Below, piece by piece: positions 18,637 to 34,293 of a stretch of 51,989 nt of DNA. Origin of the DNA: Pauljensenia sp902373545. GTDB lineage: Bacteria; Actinomycetota; Actinomycetes; Actinomycetales; Actinomycetaceae. The DNA is taken from positions 1 through 51,989 of the forward strand of contig NZ_JAPWAG010000017.1 of NCBI RefSeq assembly GCF_041432775.1, given 5' to 3'. Both the position numbers and the translations under genes were made by a program. The notes under the pieces are model-generated. The model searched no databases, was not told where the DNA came from, and saw only the letters and a program-made list of their open reading frames with translations. The number at the start of each line of letters is the position of its first letter. Within the stretch, counting starts at the first letter, position 1.

Positions 18637-20849
18637 TCATGACCGCCACTCGTCCGCCTTATCAGCCCCGGCCTCGTCAATGGAGGCCTTGCGAGCGCGG
18701 TAGCGGCGGATCGCGACCACCTCGAGTCCGAGCAGCGCCAGGATCGCAGCGCCGGCAACAACCCACGTGATGTACTCCCAGGTATTGCGGGTGACCTCGG
18801 GCTGGCCGTTGGCATACATCCACGAGTTCGCGACCGTGTAGAGGATGTTGTGCGATGCGCGGCGCAGAGAGCTCACGCCCGCGGCATCCTGCACGTTGAC
18901 CGTCGCGATCGGCATGTCGATCGTCGCGAGCATCAGGTCGCCGCCACCGACACCGCGGAGGGCAGGCCGATCGAGCCGACACCGGTGAAGTTGTTGTTCA
19001 GCGAGGCCGGGCCGTCCACGTCGGACACGCGCAGCTTACCCACCGAGGAGATCGCAGGGGAGCCGTATCCGCCCTTGGAGATGAGGGTGTTCATGTCTTT
19101 GACGGACAGCTGGTCCCACTTCGGATCGTCGTAGTCCAGCCCCGCCAGGTCTCCCAGGACGAGGCCTTTGCTGGCTCCCGTGGTCGGCATCGTCGCGGTG
19201 CTCGCAGCATCGTCAGCTGAGGCGTCGTAGTTGGACGTGGCGACGAAGTTTGCTTTGTTAGCGTCGCTCATCGCGAAGTTCGTGGGAGTTGGCACGTGCG
19301 GAGATCTTGTAGTCCCCGGCCTCGAGCACGTAGGCCTTGGCATCCTTTGCATCGTAGGAGGCGAGCGAGTCGCGGTTCCCGGTGACGGTGATCGTCTGGG
19401 TTTCTCCCGGCTCCAGGAGCTTCGTCTTGTTGTAGGTCAACAGGTTCGCCGCGGACTTTTCAATGCCGCCATCCGTGTAGGGCGGGTTGTCGTAGATCTG
19501 GACGACGTCCTTGCCGGCGACCTGGCCGGTGTTCGTGACCGTCACGTCCGCGGACATGGTTCCCGTGGCCTCGTCGACCGAGATGTCGCTCATCGACTGG
19601 GAGAGCGTCGTTTAGGACAGGCCGAAGGGGTAGACGACCTCGGAAGCGTAGTCGATGACGCCCTCAGCGGCGGCCGTCTCGTACCAGCGGTAGCCGACGT
19701 AGATCGAGTCGTTGTCGTTGACGAAGGACGGCTGCGTCTGGGTGCCCTTGTTGATGGGATCCTCCTGGGCGAACTCCGTCATGTTCGTGTACTGGAAGTC
19801 GCCGAAGTTGTTGGCCGCGGGGCCAGACTTGATGTCGCGGGCGAAGGTGTCGGGAGTCTCCGCCGACGGGTTCACCTCGCCGTCAAGGATGCATCCCAGC
19901 GCGTTGAAACCAACTTGGCCGCCGGGGTCGCCCACACGATCGCGTCGATCTCCGGGTCGTCCTGGAGGTCGCCCAGCTCAAAGGCGTTCGCCGCGTTGAT
20001 GACGACAACCGTCTTATCCGAGGTCTGCTTCGCCAGCTCAATCATGTCCTTCTCGGGACGGGTGAGCTCCAGATAGCCCTGGCCGTCCTCGAAGTCCGCG
20101 TATTCATCGGAGTTGTTGGTGTAGCTGAAGTAGGGGTTATTCGAGGTCTCCGCGTTCACGTCGCGAGGCAGGTCGAAGCCCTCGCCGCCCGAGCGTGCGA
20201 TCGTCACGACGGCGGTGTCGCCGAAAGAGGTGGCGCCGGAGAGGAGGGACTCGGAGTACTTGTCCTGCGTGGGCTCGGGCAGCGACCAGTCAGCCTTGAA
20301 CATGCCGACCTCGGGTCGCTCAGCGCGGTAGGAGGAGTACAGGTTCGTCAGTTCATCGTTCGTCGTTCAGCCCGCGTTGTGGAGGCCGTCCAGCGGGGTC
20401 GTCGTGGGGTTGTCCTTGGACAGCGAGCCGGAGCCTGTGCCACCGTAGATCGGATTGGTGGACGCCCACCCCCACACGTTCAGCGCGGACCCCTACGCCA
20501 GAGGCAGGGCGCCGTTCGCGTTCTTGAGCAGGACCATGCCTTCGTCGGCAATGTCGTTGCCCAGGTCCTCCACCTGCGCCTTCGAGGCCTCGGTCAGGAC
20601 TCCCGACCCCGAGGCCAGGTCGAGCACCATCTTGAAGCCTCCGTACATCATCGAGACGACCGCGACGACGACCGCGACGAACGCAGCGACCCACGATGTC
20701 GAGCGAGCAAGCTTGCGTTGGGGCTTTTCGAGTGTAAAGACCGCGAGGGAGACGATGATGGCGAGCGCCAGCGCCACGCCGATGACGATCAAGGGGACCT
20801 TGACCGACTCAACCATCTTCCACACGTCAGACCAGTTGATGGAAAGCAT
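18637..20849 (-). pseudogene. Decayed membrane-anchored GH3 beta-glucosidase
   Basis: Remnant of a glycoside hydrolase family 3 protein with a membrane helix at each end. Order of recognisable parts: TM segment (VPLIVIGVALALAIIVSLAV), EGMVLLKNANGALPL, the GH3 C-terminal-type domain (GEGFDLPRD, YLELTRPEKDMI, GDPGGQVGFNAL, VVYPFGLS), a Fn3-like region, the first part of the TIM-barrel domain, then its last residues, a second TM and RRYRARK. So the C-type domain precedes the barrel. Damage: in-frame stops TAG at 20493-20495, TGA near 20367-20369 and TAA at 19612-19614; frame changes near 19935 and 19280; and loss of most of the catalytic barrel near 18933. It cannot make an active enzyme. Confidence 0.85.
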
Positions 20850-21140
20850 GATGATTGTCCTCTTTCAGTTCCGAAACCCTGCATCCCAGAACCAGACTGG
20901 CTCCCCTCCATCCCCGTGTGTGTCTCCATAGACATGGGTCGCCGCAGACCAGAGGGCAGATGGGAACCGCCACCACCTATTTCACCGTACGGTTGGCTCC
21001 AGCTTGTGGGGTGCCGTCCGTTCTGTCGGTTCGGGAGCACAATCTGTCAGGGCGGGCTCGCTGGCGCCCCGCGGGCATCGCCGCCTAAGCGGAAAGCGAC
21101 TCTCCCCGCCACCGACGAGGATAGCCACAGGGGATGCGCG
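20850..21140. other. Spacer upstream of the GH3 pseudogene
   Basis: No gene seen. A purine stretch (GAAAGAGGACA on the minus strand) just upstream of 20849 is the likely former RBS. I find no clear -35/-10 pair. Confidence 0.4.
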
Positions 21141-21172
21141 AGGGCCCGGCCCCCTCGCGGGGACCGGGCCCT
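21141..21172 (-). terminator. Terminator after the surface-protein gene
   Basis: Arms 21141-21154 and 21159-21172 (AGGGCCCGG...CCGGGCCCT plus CCCC/GGGG) with one mismatch and loop TCGC, 25 bp after the gene's stop. Confidence 0.75.
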
Positions 21173-21197
21173 GTACCGTTATCGACCGGATCTCCGA

Positions 21198-22667
21198 TCA
21201 GTGTGCGCGGCGCCTCGCCACAACGAGGCCGACGCCGGCGACGCCGAGCAGGCCGACGAGCGCGATGGCAACGCCGGTGTTCGCTCCGGTGCTGGCAAGC
21301 TTGGTGCCTTCAGTGCTCGTGCCGCCCGCAGGCTGGGACTGCTCGACAGTCGGCTGCGGCTGCTCAGCGGTGGGCTGGGGCTGATCGGGAGTCGGCTGGG
21401 GCTGCTCGGGAGTGGGCTGGGGCTGCTCGGGAGTGGGCTGGGGCTGATCGGGCTTCGGAAGCTCGGGGAAATCGCACGTCGAAGACAGCGAGGTATCGGA
21501 CTCGGCGATGGCTGCGCCACTCGTCGTCGTCCCCGAGATCTTCACGAGCGGCGTAACCTCAGCGCTGCCGGTGATAAGGAACGAGAACTTCACCGACCCG
21601 TTGGCGGGAAGCTCGAGATCCTTGAAGGTAAGCACCTTGCCCGCGACCGTCGGCTCGGGGGCTCCGCTGGCCGACTGGGGAACGTAGGTGGCGTCGTCCG
21701 ACAGTGTCGCGATGACCGTCTGGACTGACTTGACGTCCGGGTTCGGGTTCGTGATCGTCACGCCGATGGTGCGCGTCGCGGTGGAGTCGGCGCCCGGCTG
21801 GGCGACGGCGCATGTTGCGGAGGACAGCGCGACCTGGCCCTTCGGCGAGAAGGAGGTGATGAGTGAGTAGTCGGCCGTCGTATTCGGCTCGAGGGTACGA
21901 GTCCAGCTCAGAGCCATGCCGTTGTCCCGGTTGTCATCGGCGTGGTCGAGCTTGTTGGGCAGCGGCTCACGGTCCTTGACCTTGTCCCAGACCTCGCGAT
22001 AGGTACTGTAGTAGTAGTTCGAACCGGCGGTCGTCGGGACGAACTGCTCGACTCGACCACGATCCGTATGCTCGCCGGTTTCCGGATCCTTCGCTCGGCA
22101 GATGACCGTCCCCGTATTCGCGTCGTACTCGCCGAAGCCGTGATCGTCGTCCTGGAGGTAGCAATCCGCCGCGTGGTAGAGAGTAAAGTCCTGAGCGGCA
22201 TCCGAAATGTTCTTCACCGACGAGGTCGTCGCGTAGAATTCATTCCCCGTTGAGTAGGTGTCCGTCTGCGTAATCTCGAATCCGCCGCCGCGAACGACAG
22301 TCGTGAGGACCCACGGATCGGCTTGCGTGCCCGTTCCTGACTTGGATTGCGAGACCGGCGTCCAGGCGATCGCCCCCATCGACTCCGCAGCACCCGAATT
22401 CAGCTTCCCCGGACCGAAGAGCTCAGATCCCACAGCGAGGAACGTTCCACAGTCGGCTGGACCCGTCGCGGATCGAGAGTTATAGAACTCGTTATAACTA
22501 TCGCCCTTGTAGTTGATCGAGCAGTTGAGGGTGTCGGAGATGGCGATCCGAACGAGCGGTCCGTCCGTATCCTCAATCGTGGGACCAGCGGCAAGGGCCG
22601 CCAACGGGTTGAGAACGAGGGTCGCGGAGCCGAGCGCAGCAATGACCAGTTTCTTGGACAGGCGCAT
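21198..22667 (-). CDS. Sortase-anchored surface protein with LASTG motif
   Basis: Secreted, wall-attached protein of 489 aa. Residues 1-26 are a signal peptide (KKLVIAALGSATLVLNPLAALA). The ectodomain of about 370 residues has no family I recognise. It is followed by a Pro/Gln repeat, seven-residue QPTPEQP units (about six copies, residues ~408-450), then the sorting signal: LASTG in place of LPXTG, a hydrophobic helix (VAIALVGLLGVAGVGLVVA) and RRRAH. The repeat would span the peptidoglycan. The gene lies between rpoC and the GH3 remnant, has its own promoter and terminator, and is outside the conserved core order. It may be an adhesin; function unknown. Confidence 0.9.
   Translation of the reverse strand: MRLSKKLVIAALGSATLVLNPLAALAAGPTIEDTDGPLVRIAISDTLNCSINYKGDSYNEFYNSRSATGPADCGTFLAVGSELFGPGKLNSGAAESMGAIAWTPVSQSKSGTGTQADPWVLTTVVRGGGFEITQTDTYSTGNEFYATTSSVKNISDAAQDFTLYHAADCYLQDDDHGFGEYDANTGTVICRAKDPETGEHTDRGRVEQFVPTTAGSNYYYSTYREVWDKVKDREPLPNKLDHADDNRDNGMALSWTRTLEPNTTADYSLITSFSPKGQVALSSATCAVAQPGADSTATRTIGVTITNPNPDVKSVQTVIATLSDDATYVPQSASGAPEPTVAGKVLTFKDLELPANGSVKFSFLITGSAEVTPLVKISGTTTSGAAIAESDTSLSSTCDFPELPKPDQPQPTPEQPQPTPEQPQPTPDQPQPTAEQPQPTVEQSQPAGGTSTEGTKLASTGANTGVAIALVGLLGVAGVGLVVARRRAH
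21366..21450 (-). repeat. Coding repeat for the Pro/Gln wall-spanning region
   Basis: Tandem 21-bp units encoding QPTPEQP variants (QPTPDQP, QPTAEQP) within the surface-protein gene. Such repeats vary in number between strains by slippage (family knowledge). Confidence 0.7.
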
Positions 22668-22706
22668 GAGGAGACATCCTTAAGCGTTGATGGATAGTGT
22701 GCAACC

Positions 22707-22735
22707 AATCTAGCACCCGCATATCAGCTTTCCAA
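22707..22735 (-). promoter_or_regulatory. Predicted promoter of the surface-protein gene
   Basis: Minus-strand TTGGAA (22730-22735), 17-bp spacer ending TGC, TAGATT (22707-22712); an extended -10 (TGC before the box). Leader about 35 nt. Confidence 0.6.
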
Positions 22736-22834
22736 ATGGTTGAACTTGTCATTTTCGCCCGTCAAAACCGCGCTCGAGATGCGTCGCCGTTAGACACCCT
22801 CCGCGCACTTAAGGAGAGTTAGCAGACACGACAA

Positions 22835-22879
22835 GGGACCCCGGCCTCGTCGCGTGTTGTACGGACGAGGCCGGGGCCC
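22835..22879 (-). terminator. Terminator after rpoC
   Basis: Thirteen-base-pair stem, CCCCGGCCTCGTC (22839-22851) with GACGAGGCCGGGG (22864-22876), plus GGG/CCC beyond a one-base bulge; 21 bp beyond the rpoC stop. Another GACGAGGCC-type stem. Confidence 0.8.
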
Positions 22880-22899
22880 TCACGGGTGAACGATCCCGA

Positions 22900-26802
<3,903 letters not shown>

Positions 26803-26817
26803 AGTTATCTCTCCCTA

Positions 26818-30294
<3,477 letters not shown>

Positions 30295-30341
30295 AGGGGG
30301 TCCTTCCCTGCTGTTACGGTGCGCACGCTTCCTTATCACCC

Positions 30342-30455
30342 ATTATCTGACGCGTCCTGGTCCGTCAAGCGCCTGTTACGACGGCTGGATACGGGTCACC
30401 TCGGGCATGATAAGGCGCAAATACTCAGTTTACCGTGAGTCGCATCGCGAGTCAA
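30342..30455 (-). promoter_or_regulatory. Predicted promoters of rpoBC
   Basis: Two candidates on the minus strand. Distal: TTGACT (30450-30455), 17-bp spacer, TAAACT (30427-30432). Proximal: TTGACG (30363-30368), 15-bp spacer, GATAAT (30342-30347). The distal pair has the better spacing. Either may also serve read-through from upstream rpl genes, which are not in the window. Confidence 0.5.
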
Positions 30456-30517
30456 GGCTGAATGTGTTATGTGCAGGGGTTCACGGACGAGGCCGTGGCC
30501 GGTTTCTCCGTCAGGCG

Positions 30518-30571
30518 CGACGGGCGGCTCCCAGGCTGGGGTGGTGGTGCCCCAAGTCGGGCTTGAACCGA
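30518..30571. repeat. Direct repeat copy A (island left boundary)
   Basis: 54 bp that recurs at 32181-32235 with one inserted base. The inner part is the tRNA-Met 3' end; the outer 29 bp (GCGACGGGCGGCTCCCAGGC and on) are not part of the tRNA. Confidence 0.85.
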
Positions 30572-30580
30572 CGACCCACG
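30547..30580 (-). other. Attachment-site-like copy of tRNA-Met 3' end (attL)
   Basis: 34 bp identical to 38763-38796, the T-arm and acceptor 3' strand of the intact tRNA-Met gene. Read on the minus strand the acceptor is followed by ACCA, as in a tRNA gene that encodes its CCA end, while the intact copy is followed by ACAG. This suggests that this copy is the original chromosomal 3' end, displaced when an element integrated and supplied a replacement 3' end. No 5' half of a tRNA is attached. Confidence 0.75.
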
Positions 30581-30699
30581 AAAGGGACCTGGGCGTCGGC
30601 CTGCCGAGCTCGAGGCGCGCCCAGCGGGTCACCATATTAGTCACCGACAGCAGGTGTCGCCACCACGCGAGACAGGCTGGACAACCACGCAACCCCCGA

Positions 30700-31020
30700 T
30701 CAGAGCGGCTGCGCAGTAATGTGGAGACGATTCCCGGTCGCACGCGCAAATTTGAGGACAGTGTTGTAGGTCGGGATGCGTGCACCTCGTTCAACAGCCG
30801 AGATAAATGGCTGAGAGCTACCTGCTTTTTCCGCAAGTTCACGCTGGGTCATGCCAGCACCCGTACGCATAGCGTAGACGAGTTCAGCAAGTTCAAGCTG
30901 TTCCTCAGCGCGCTCCTCCAACTCACATTCCCGCGCCAGTTCCTCGGGCGTGTATGTGGCACGTGCTTCGCGCACCACCTCGTCAAAGTCATAGAAACCA
31001 TCGGGAATTTCGTAGCTCAT
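30700..31020 (-). CDS. XRE-family antitoxin/transcriptional regulator
   Basis: 106 aa. C-terminal half is a Cro/C1-type helix-turn-helix (MTQRELAEKAGSSQPFISAVERG at about residues 56-78), N-terminal half acidic (DEVVREARATYTPEELARE). This layout is typical of HigA-like antitoxins encoded after RelE/Gp49-type toxins. The ATG overlaps the stop of a disrupted toxin gene (ATGA), so the pair was translationally coupled. With the toxin broken, it may persist as a regulator or as immunity against related toxins. Confidence 0.85.
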   Translation of the reverse strand: MSYEIPDGFYDFDEVVREARATYTPEELARECELEERAEEQLELAELVYAMRTGAGMTQRELAEKAGSSQPFISAVERGARIPTYNTVLKFARATGNRLHITAQPL

Positions 31021-31222
31021 GAGCCGTTCCTCCGCTCATAGTCTTTCTGAGCGTCACGCGCACGCTGCACTTGTCGACGCTCGTTGTTGCGAGTCTTAGA
31101 AAAGGTGGTCAACGTAATGACACGCCGATCACCTTGCGCACAATGATCTGATCCGCCTGGGCTTGCTGATCAAACCACTGGCGAACCTCGCGCGAGACGA
31201 TAACCGTCCACTCAGCTGTCAC
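31017..31222 (-). pseudogene. Truncated RelE/HigB (Gp49-like) toxin remnant
   Basis: Starting from GTG at 31222 the minus strand reads TAEWTVIVSREVRQWFDQQA, the N-terminus of a HigB/Gp49-like mRNA interferase. After about 35 codons the frame changes; from about 31124 it reads RRVITLTTFSKTRNNERRQV and on to NGS, the C-terminus of the same family, ending in the antitoxin start. The central region (usually about 50 residues) is deleted with a frame change, so no active toxin can be made. Confidence 0.75.
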
Positions 31223-31242
31223 ACAGCCAGGATAGCCTCAGG

Positions 31243-31266
31243 TAGATATATACGCACCTAGATATA
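31243..31266. promoter_or_regulatory. Operator-like direct repeats upstream of the toxin-antitoxin pair
   Basis: TAGATATA at 31243-31250 and again at 31259-31266, 16 bp apart in an AT-rich pocket of a GC-rich genome, 20-45 bp upstream of the toxin start. It fits an autoregulatory promoter-operator; inference only. Confidence 0.45.
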
Positions 31267-31269
31267 CAT

Positions 31270-32175
31270 ATGCTCGCTCCTCCCCACACGGGGATCAACA
31301 ACACCGCAAGGGTCTATCCGTGGCTATCACCATCGACGAGGCCGTGGTCGATTCTCCCGGCACGCGCGGCGGGCGCGGCTCTCACGTGCGACTACAGCCG
31401 CCCTCCACCACCCTGCACAGCTCCCGTCACCCCGGCCGCCCTGTCATCGGAGCACAAGCACCCTTATTTCCGTGTCGGCCGCATCGACAACCACATTGAC
31501 GGATGTACCGAAGGGGCCACTCGCGTCGATTCCCCGGAGGCAGCCATTCATACTGATGAACACAAAGGGCAGGAGTCACCCCGCGGCCCTGATCAGCTTG
31601 TGCACATCACACTTCGACGCCCCCAGAGTGCGGCAGCTCGGACAGTTCAGGGAAGCACGCACAGTGTTGATCCGCCTCTCGGTTATCGTCGATCCCCATC
31701 AACAGTGGCTGGAGACCGGCCACTCACCTTCCAGTGTGGGGTGCGCAAAGCCGTCTTGGACTACGCACGCGGCATCATTAATGACGATGACACCGTGAAA
31801 CTGGGGGACGTGCAAAAGACTGCACGCCAGTTGTTTTACTGCGCCGACCGACTCATTAACGCCCCTTACAAGGGACACATCGTCATAGCCTTCGGCCACA
31901 TTCTGAACATCAGCGCAGGAAGCGCCTGGAACACACATTTCATCAGACTGCGTCGATCAAACGGCGGTCCGACCAAAGTGACGATCATGATCGGCCCGGA
32001 CCGCTACGCGCAGCTGCGCACCCGCATTGAACAAGCACAAATCAATCCGTCTGAATGGATGGTCATCGCGTGCGGCACGATCACAGGACGCAACAAGAAC
32101 AAGCCTTACCTTGAGCCGCTTGACGGAGGCTCACTGTATTTTCAGCGCACGATTCCTCAAGGGGGAAGAGCATGA
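31270..32175 (+). CDS. Hypothetical protein, island gene
   Basis: Open frame of 301 codons that I do not recognise. The C-terminal 150 residues (from about LTFQCGVRKAVLDYARG) look like ordinary protein sequence with alternating hydrophobics (GHIVIAFGHILNI, EWMVIACGTITG), possibly a small beta-barrel nucleic-acid-binding fold. The N-terminal half is Pro/Arg/His-rich, and two other frames are also open there, so the true start may be near 31730 or a frameshift may have occurred. The repeat copy B starts 6 bp after its stop. Confidence 0.4.
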   Translation: MLAPPHTGINNTARVYPWLSPSTRPWSILPARAAGAALTCDYSRPPPPCTAPVTPAALSSEHKHPYFRVGRIDNHIDGCTEGATRVDSPEAAIHTDEHKGQESPRGPDQLVHITLRRPQSAAARTVQGSTHSVDPPLGYRRSPSTVAGDRPLTFQCGVRKAVLDYARGIINDDDTVKLGDVQKTARQLFYCADRLINAPYKGHIVIAFGHILNISAGSAWNTHFIRLRRSNGGPTKVTIMIGPDRYAQLRTRIEQAQINPSEWMVIACGTITGRNKNKPYLEPLDGGSLYFQRTIPQGGRA

Positions 32176-32180
32176 ATCGA

Positions 32181-32235
32181 GCGACGGGCGGCTCCCAGGC
32201 TGGGTTGGTGGTGCCCCAAGTCGGGCTTGAACCGA
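32181..32235. repeat. Direct repeat copy B (internal island boundary)
   Basis: Second copy of the 54-bp sequence at 30518-30571, with one added T at 32205 or so. It contains 25 bp of the tRNA-Met 3' end (32211-32235) and then runs directly into a ParB-like gene fragment. It divides the island into a 1.6-kb left and 6.5-kb right part. Confidence 0.85.
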
Positions 32236-32442
32236 ATCGTCAAGGTCACCGCTCGTGTCGGTGAGAGTCTGGCGGGCAGATGTCGCGCTGCGTACATCGA
32301 CGGCGTGCTCGAGGGTGGACCTGCCTCTTTCGAGGCGTGGGTCGTCGAGGCAATGACAGCCGCACTCACTCCGGCAGAAAAGAAGCGTGGGCGCAGGTAT
32401 AAGCCGCTTGCCGCGGACAGGATCCCCAAGGGGCGACGGTAG
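32227..32442 (+). pseudogene. 5'-truncated ParB-like plasmid partition protein
   Basis: 71 codons whose sequence (IVKVTARVGESLAGRCRAAY, SFEAWVVEAMTAAL) resembles the C-terminal ribbon-helix-helix or dimer region of small actinobacterial plasmid ParB proteins. The apparent start lies inside the tRNA-derived repeat, so the N-terminus was lost at the recombination junction. It suggests that the integrated element was once a plasmid. Confidence 0.5.
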
Positions 32443-32668
32443 GCTTAGTTTTCAAGCAAGGCAGTTGACGTGGCCCACACAGGTGGCTCCAACACCCCAA
32501 GTTGAACACCGGCAATGCCGGTATTTCCAGCACTGCCAGCAATGGGATGCAGCGTTAGTGCTGTTGATGTGTGTGCGTGAGAGAATTGGGGGGCCTCCGC
32601 GGCGTCAACCCCGGACCAGCAGTATTCCTGCCGGGGAGTTGACACCGACGAGAGGAGGTGACTGGGTG

Positions 32669-32815
32669 ATGACGAAAGGCCATCGGCCGTCTCGAGTGAG
32701 GCGGCTGGGTCTGGATGGGAAGCAGAAAGCCCAGATCGCTGTAGCAGTGGTAACGACACTGCCGCAGCTGATCTGGGCGATTGCATTCCTGCTCAGCGCT
32801 CTCATCGGGCGCTGA
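32669..32815 (+). CDS. Small membrane protein (48 aa)
   Basis: ATG preceded by AGGAGGTGA at a 10-bp spacing (a GTG one codon earlier gives 7 bp). The product has a basic head (KGHRPSRVRRLGLDGKQK) and one membrane helix (IAVAVVTTLPQLIWAIAFLL). Function unknown; small cationic membrane proteins of this form are common in actinobacterial plasmids. A hairpin terminator follows. Confidence 0.6.
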   Translation: MTKGHRPSRVRRLGLDGKQKAQIAVAVVTTLPQLIWAIAFLLSALIGR

Positions 32816-32832
32816 GACCAGCCCGGATACCC

Positions 32833-32866
32833 GGGGAGTCGGACAGGTGACGCTGTTCGACTCCCC
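32833..32866 (+). terminator. Terminator after the small membrane gene
   Basis: GGGGAGTCG (32833-32841) and CGACTCCCC (32858-32866), 16-base loop, then TTCAG. Lies 18 bp after the 48-aa gene. Confidence 0.6.
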
Positions 32867-32946
32867 TTCAGTATGCCACATTGGCGTGGCCACGCGGAAG
32901 GGGGCGTGTGCGTTCACGCGGTTACGGGGAGGGGGAAGGAGGAGTT

Positions 32947-33285
32947 ATGAACCCTACCCCAGATGCCCCGACGCTCACGATCTATACGACCCCCAATTGC
33001 CCGTCGTGTCATCTCACGCGCCAGGCGTTGGATCGCGCTGGTCTCACCTATGAGGTGATTGACCTCAGTGGGCGCCCGTATCTCGTTGAGCAGCTGCGCA
33101 GTGACGGGCTGTTGCAGGCACCGATCCTTGACGATGGCACGTCAAGGAGTGCGGGTTTTCGCCCTGATCGGATTCGCGCGATTGTTGATACCGCTACGCC
33201 GGCGCGCCTGACTGCTCGAGGAGCTCAGGTCCATGTGTCCGCTCCTGCGGCCAAGGCGCAGACTCATCGAGGCAGGGAACTCTGA
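32947..33285 (+). CDS. NrdH-like glutaredoxin/thioredoxin-fold protein
   Basis: 112 aa with the redox motif CPSC in LTIYTTPNCPSCHLTRQAL at about residues 9-27 and a following YEVIDLSGRP strand; the C-terminal 30 residues are an extra tail. NrdH proteins reduce class Ib ribonucleotide reductase, but no nrdEF is nearby and plasmid-borne copies with other roles are common. AGGAGGAG sits just before the ATG, which decides this start over the longer open frame. The CTGA/TGA overlap links it to the next gene. Confidence 0.75.
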   Translation: MNPTPDAPTLTIYTTPNCPSCHLTRQALDRAGLTYEVIDLSGRPYLVEQLRSDGLLQAPILDDGTSRSAGFRPDRIRAIVDTATPARLTARGAQVHVSAPAAKAQTHRGREL

Positions 33286-33803
33286 AGAAGGGGCTGGGGT
33301 TCTCTATTGTCGCGCTTTTTGCGCTTCCTGGCGCGGCTCTGATGCCTCTTGCGATGCTCAGTGAGCCGAATGCGCCAGCTGGGAACGCTCGAGGTGGGAG
33401 CGGACGAGTGTCGGGGGTGCCTGAGGAATACCAGGATGTGGTGTGGCGCGCTGGCCAAGCGTGCGATGTCGTGTCACCGTCGCTGATCGCTGCACAGGCT
33501 GACCATGAGTCGGCACATACATGGGATCCACAGATTACGAGCTCGGCCGGGGTTCGAGGGATTGCTCAGTTCATGCCGGCCACGTGGGCCACCCATGGGC
33601 ATGATGGGGATGGAGATGGGCGAGCTGACATTACCAACGGGGCTGATTCGATCTATTCGCAGGGCCTGTACATGTGCGAGCTCGCTCAGAACATTGACTC
33701 CTGGCTTGCCTCGAGCGTGTGGAGCATCTGCGTGAGGGTGTTGTTCTTGTTGTCCGTGCGTTGGATCGGTTGGCAGGCTCGAAGAGAATCGCTATCGAGG
33801 TAA
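33282..33803 (+). pseudogene. Lytic transglycosylase, 3'-truncated and fused to recombinase sequence
   Basis: Signal peptide (KKGLGFSIVALFALPGAAL), then an SLT/goose-lysozyme-type domain: GQACDVVSPSLIAAQADHES contains the catalytic Glu, followed by AGVRGIAQFMPATWATHG. Homology stops at about 33705 (MCELAQNIDSWL), mid-domain; the remainder of the frame is out-of-frame serine-recombinase DNA. In conjugative and plasmid systems such enzymes open peptidoglycan. The best start is a CTG overlapping the upstream stop, or the ATG at 33342. Confidence 0.65.
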
Positions 33804-34160
33804 TTCGGGATCTGGGCAAGCGTGGGTTGCGGCTCCGCTCATTGACTGAGCCGTTCCTTGACGTGGATGCGTCCACGCCGATGGGTGAGGCGACTATTGG
33901 GATCATGGCCGTCTTGGCCCAACTGCGGATGTCGACGATCCGGGAGAATACGCGCAGGGGGGCTTGCGCATGCTCGAGCTGAGGGGCGTGTTGGCGGGCG
34001 TCGGCCGAGGGTGACTGGGGATCACTTGTAAGCGGCCGAAGCGATGTTTCGGGCGGGAATGACGCATGAGCAGATCGCATCGACCTTGGGGGCGCATCGG
34101 ACGACGGTGACGCGCGCACTCGCCCGGCGCAGGCAGGAGCGCGAGCTCGGGGCACTTGGA
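33709..34160 (+). pseudogene. Serine recombinase (resolvase/invertase) remnant
   Basis: The frame from about 33709 reads EVIRDLGKRGLRLRSLTEPF, then PMGEATIGIMAVLAQLRMST and IRENTRRG, the middle of a Hin/resolvase catalytic domain; the N-terminus with the catalytic Ser is gone. At the run of six G at 33955-33960 the frame shifts, and a TAA at about 34028 interrupts, before the C-terminal helix-turn-helix (FRAGMTHEQIASTLGAHRTT). Dead, but useful as a trace of a recombination event that also truncated the transglycosylase gene. Confidence 0.8.
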
Positions 34161-34293
34161 GGGCGGGTCCCCGCCCGCGTTGCGGATGCACGGGGATTGG
34201 GCTGGGAGTGGTCGGTAGCAACGGGTGCGCGGCGCGCATGGGCGGCAGTGTCGGCGGAGGGATTGCTCGGAGAACGTCGCGCATTCCTCGGGG

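Noticed and set aside
30547..30640. A second tRNA gene at 30.5 kb
   Set aside because: Only the T-arm and acceptor 3' strand match; the D and anticodon arms are absent.
33709..34160. The serine recombinase as the integrase of the tRNA-Met island
   Set aside because: The fragment matches Hin/resolvase types, which do not normally use tRNA 3' ends, and it lacks its catalytic N-terminus.
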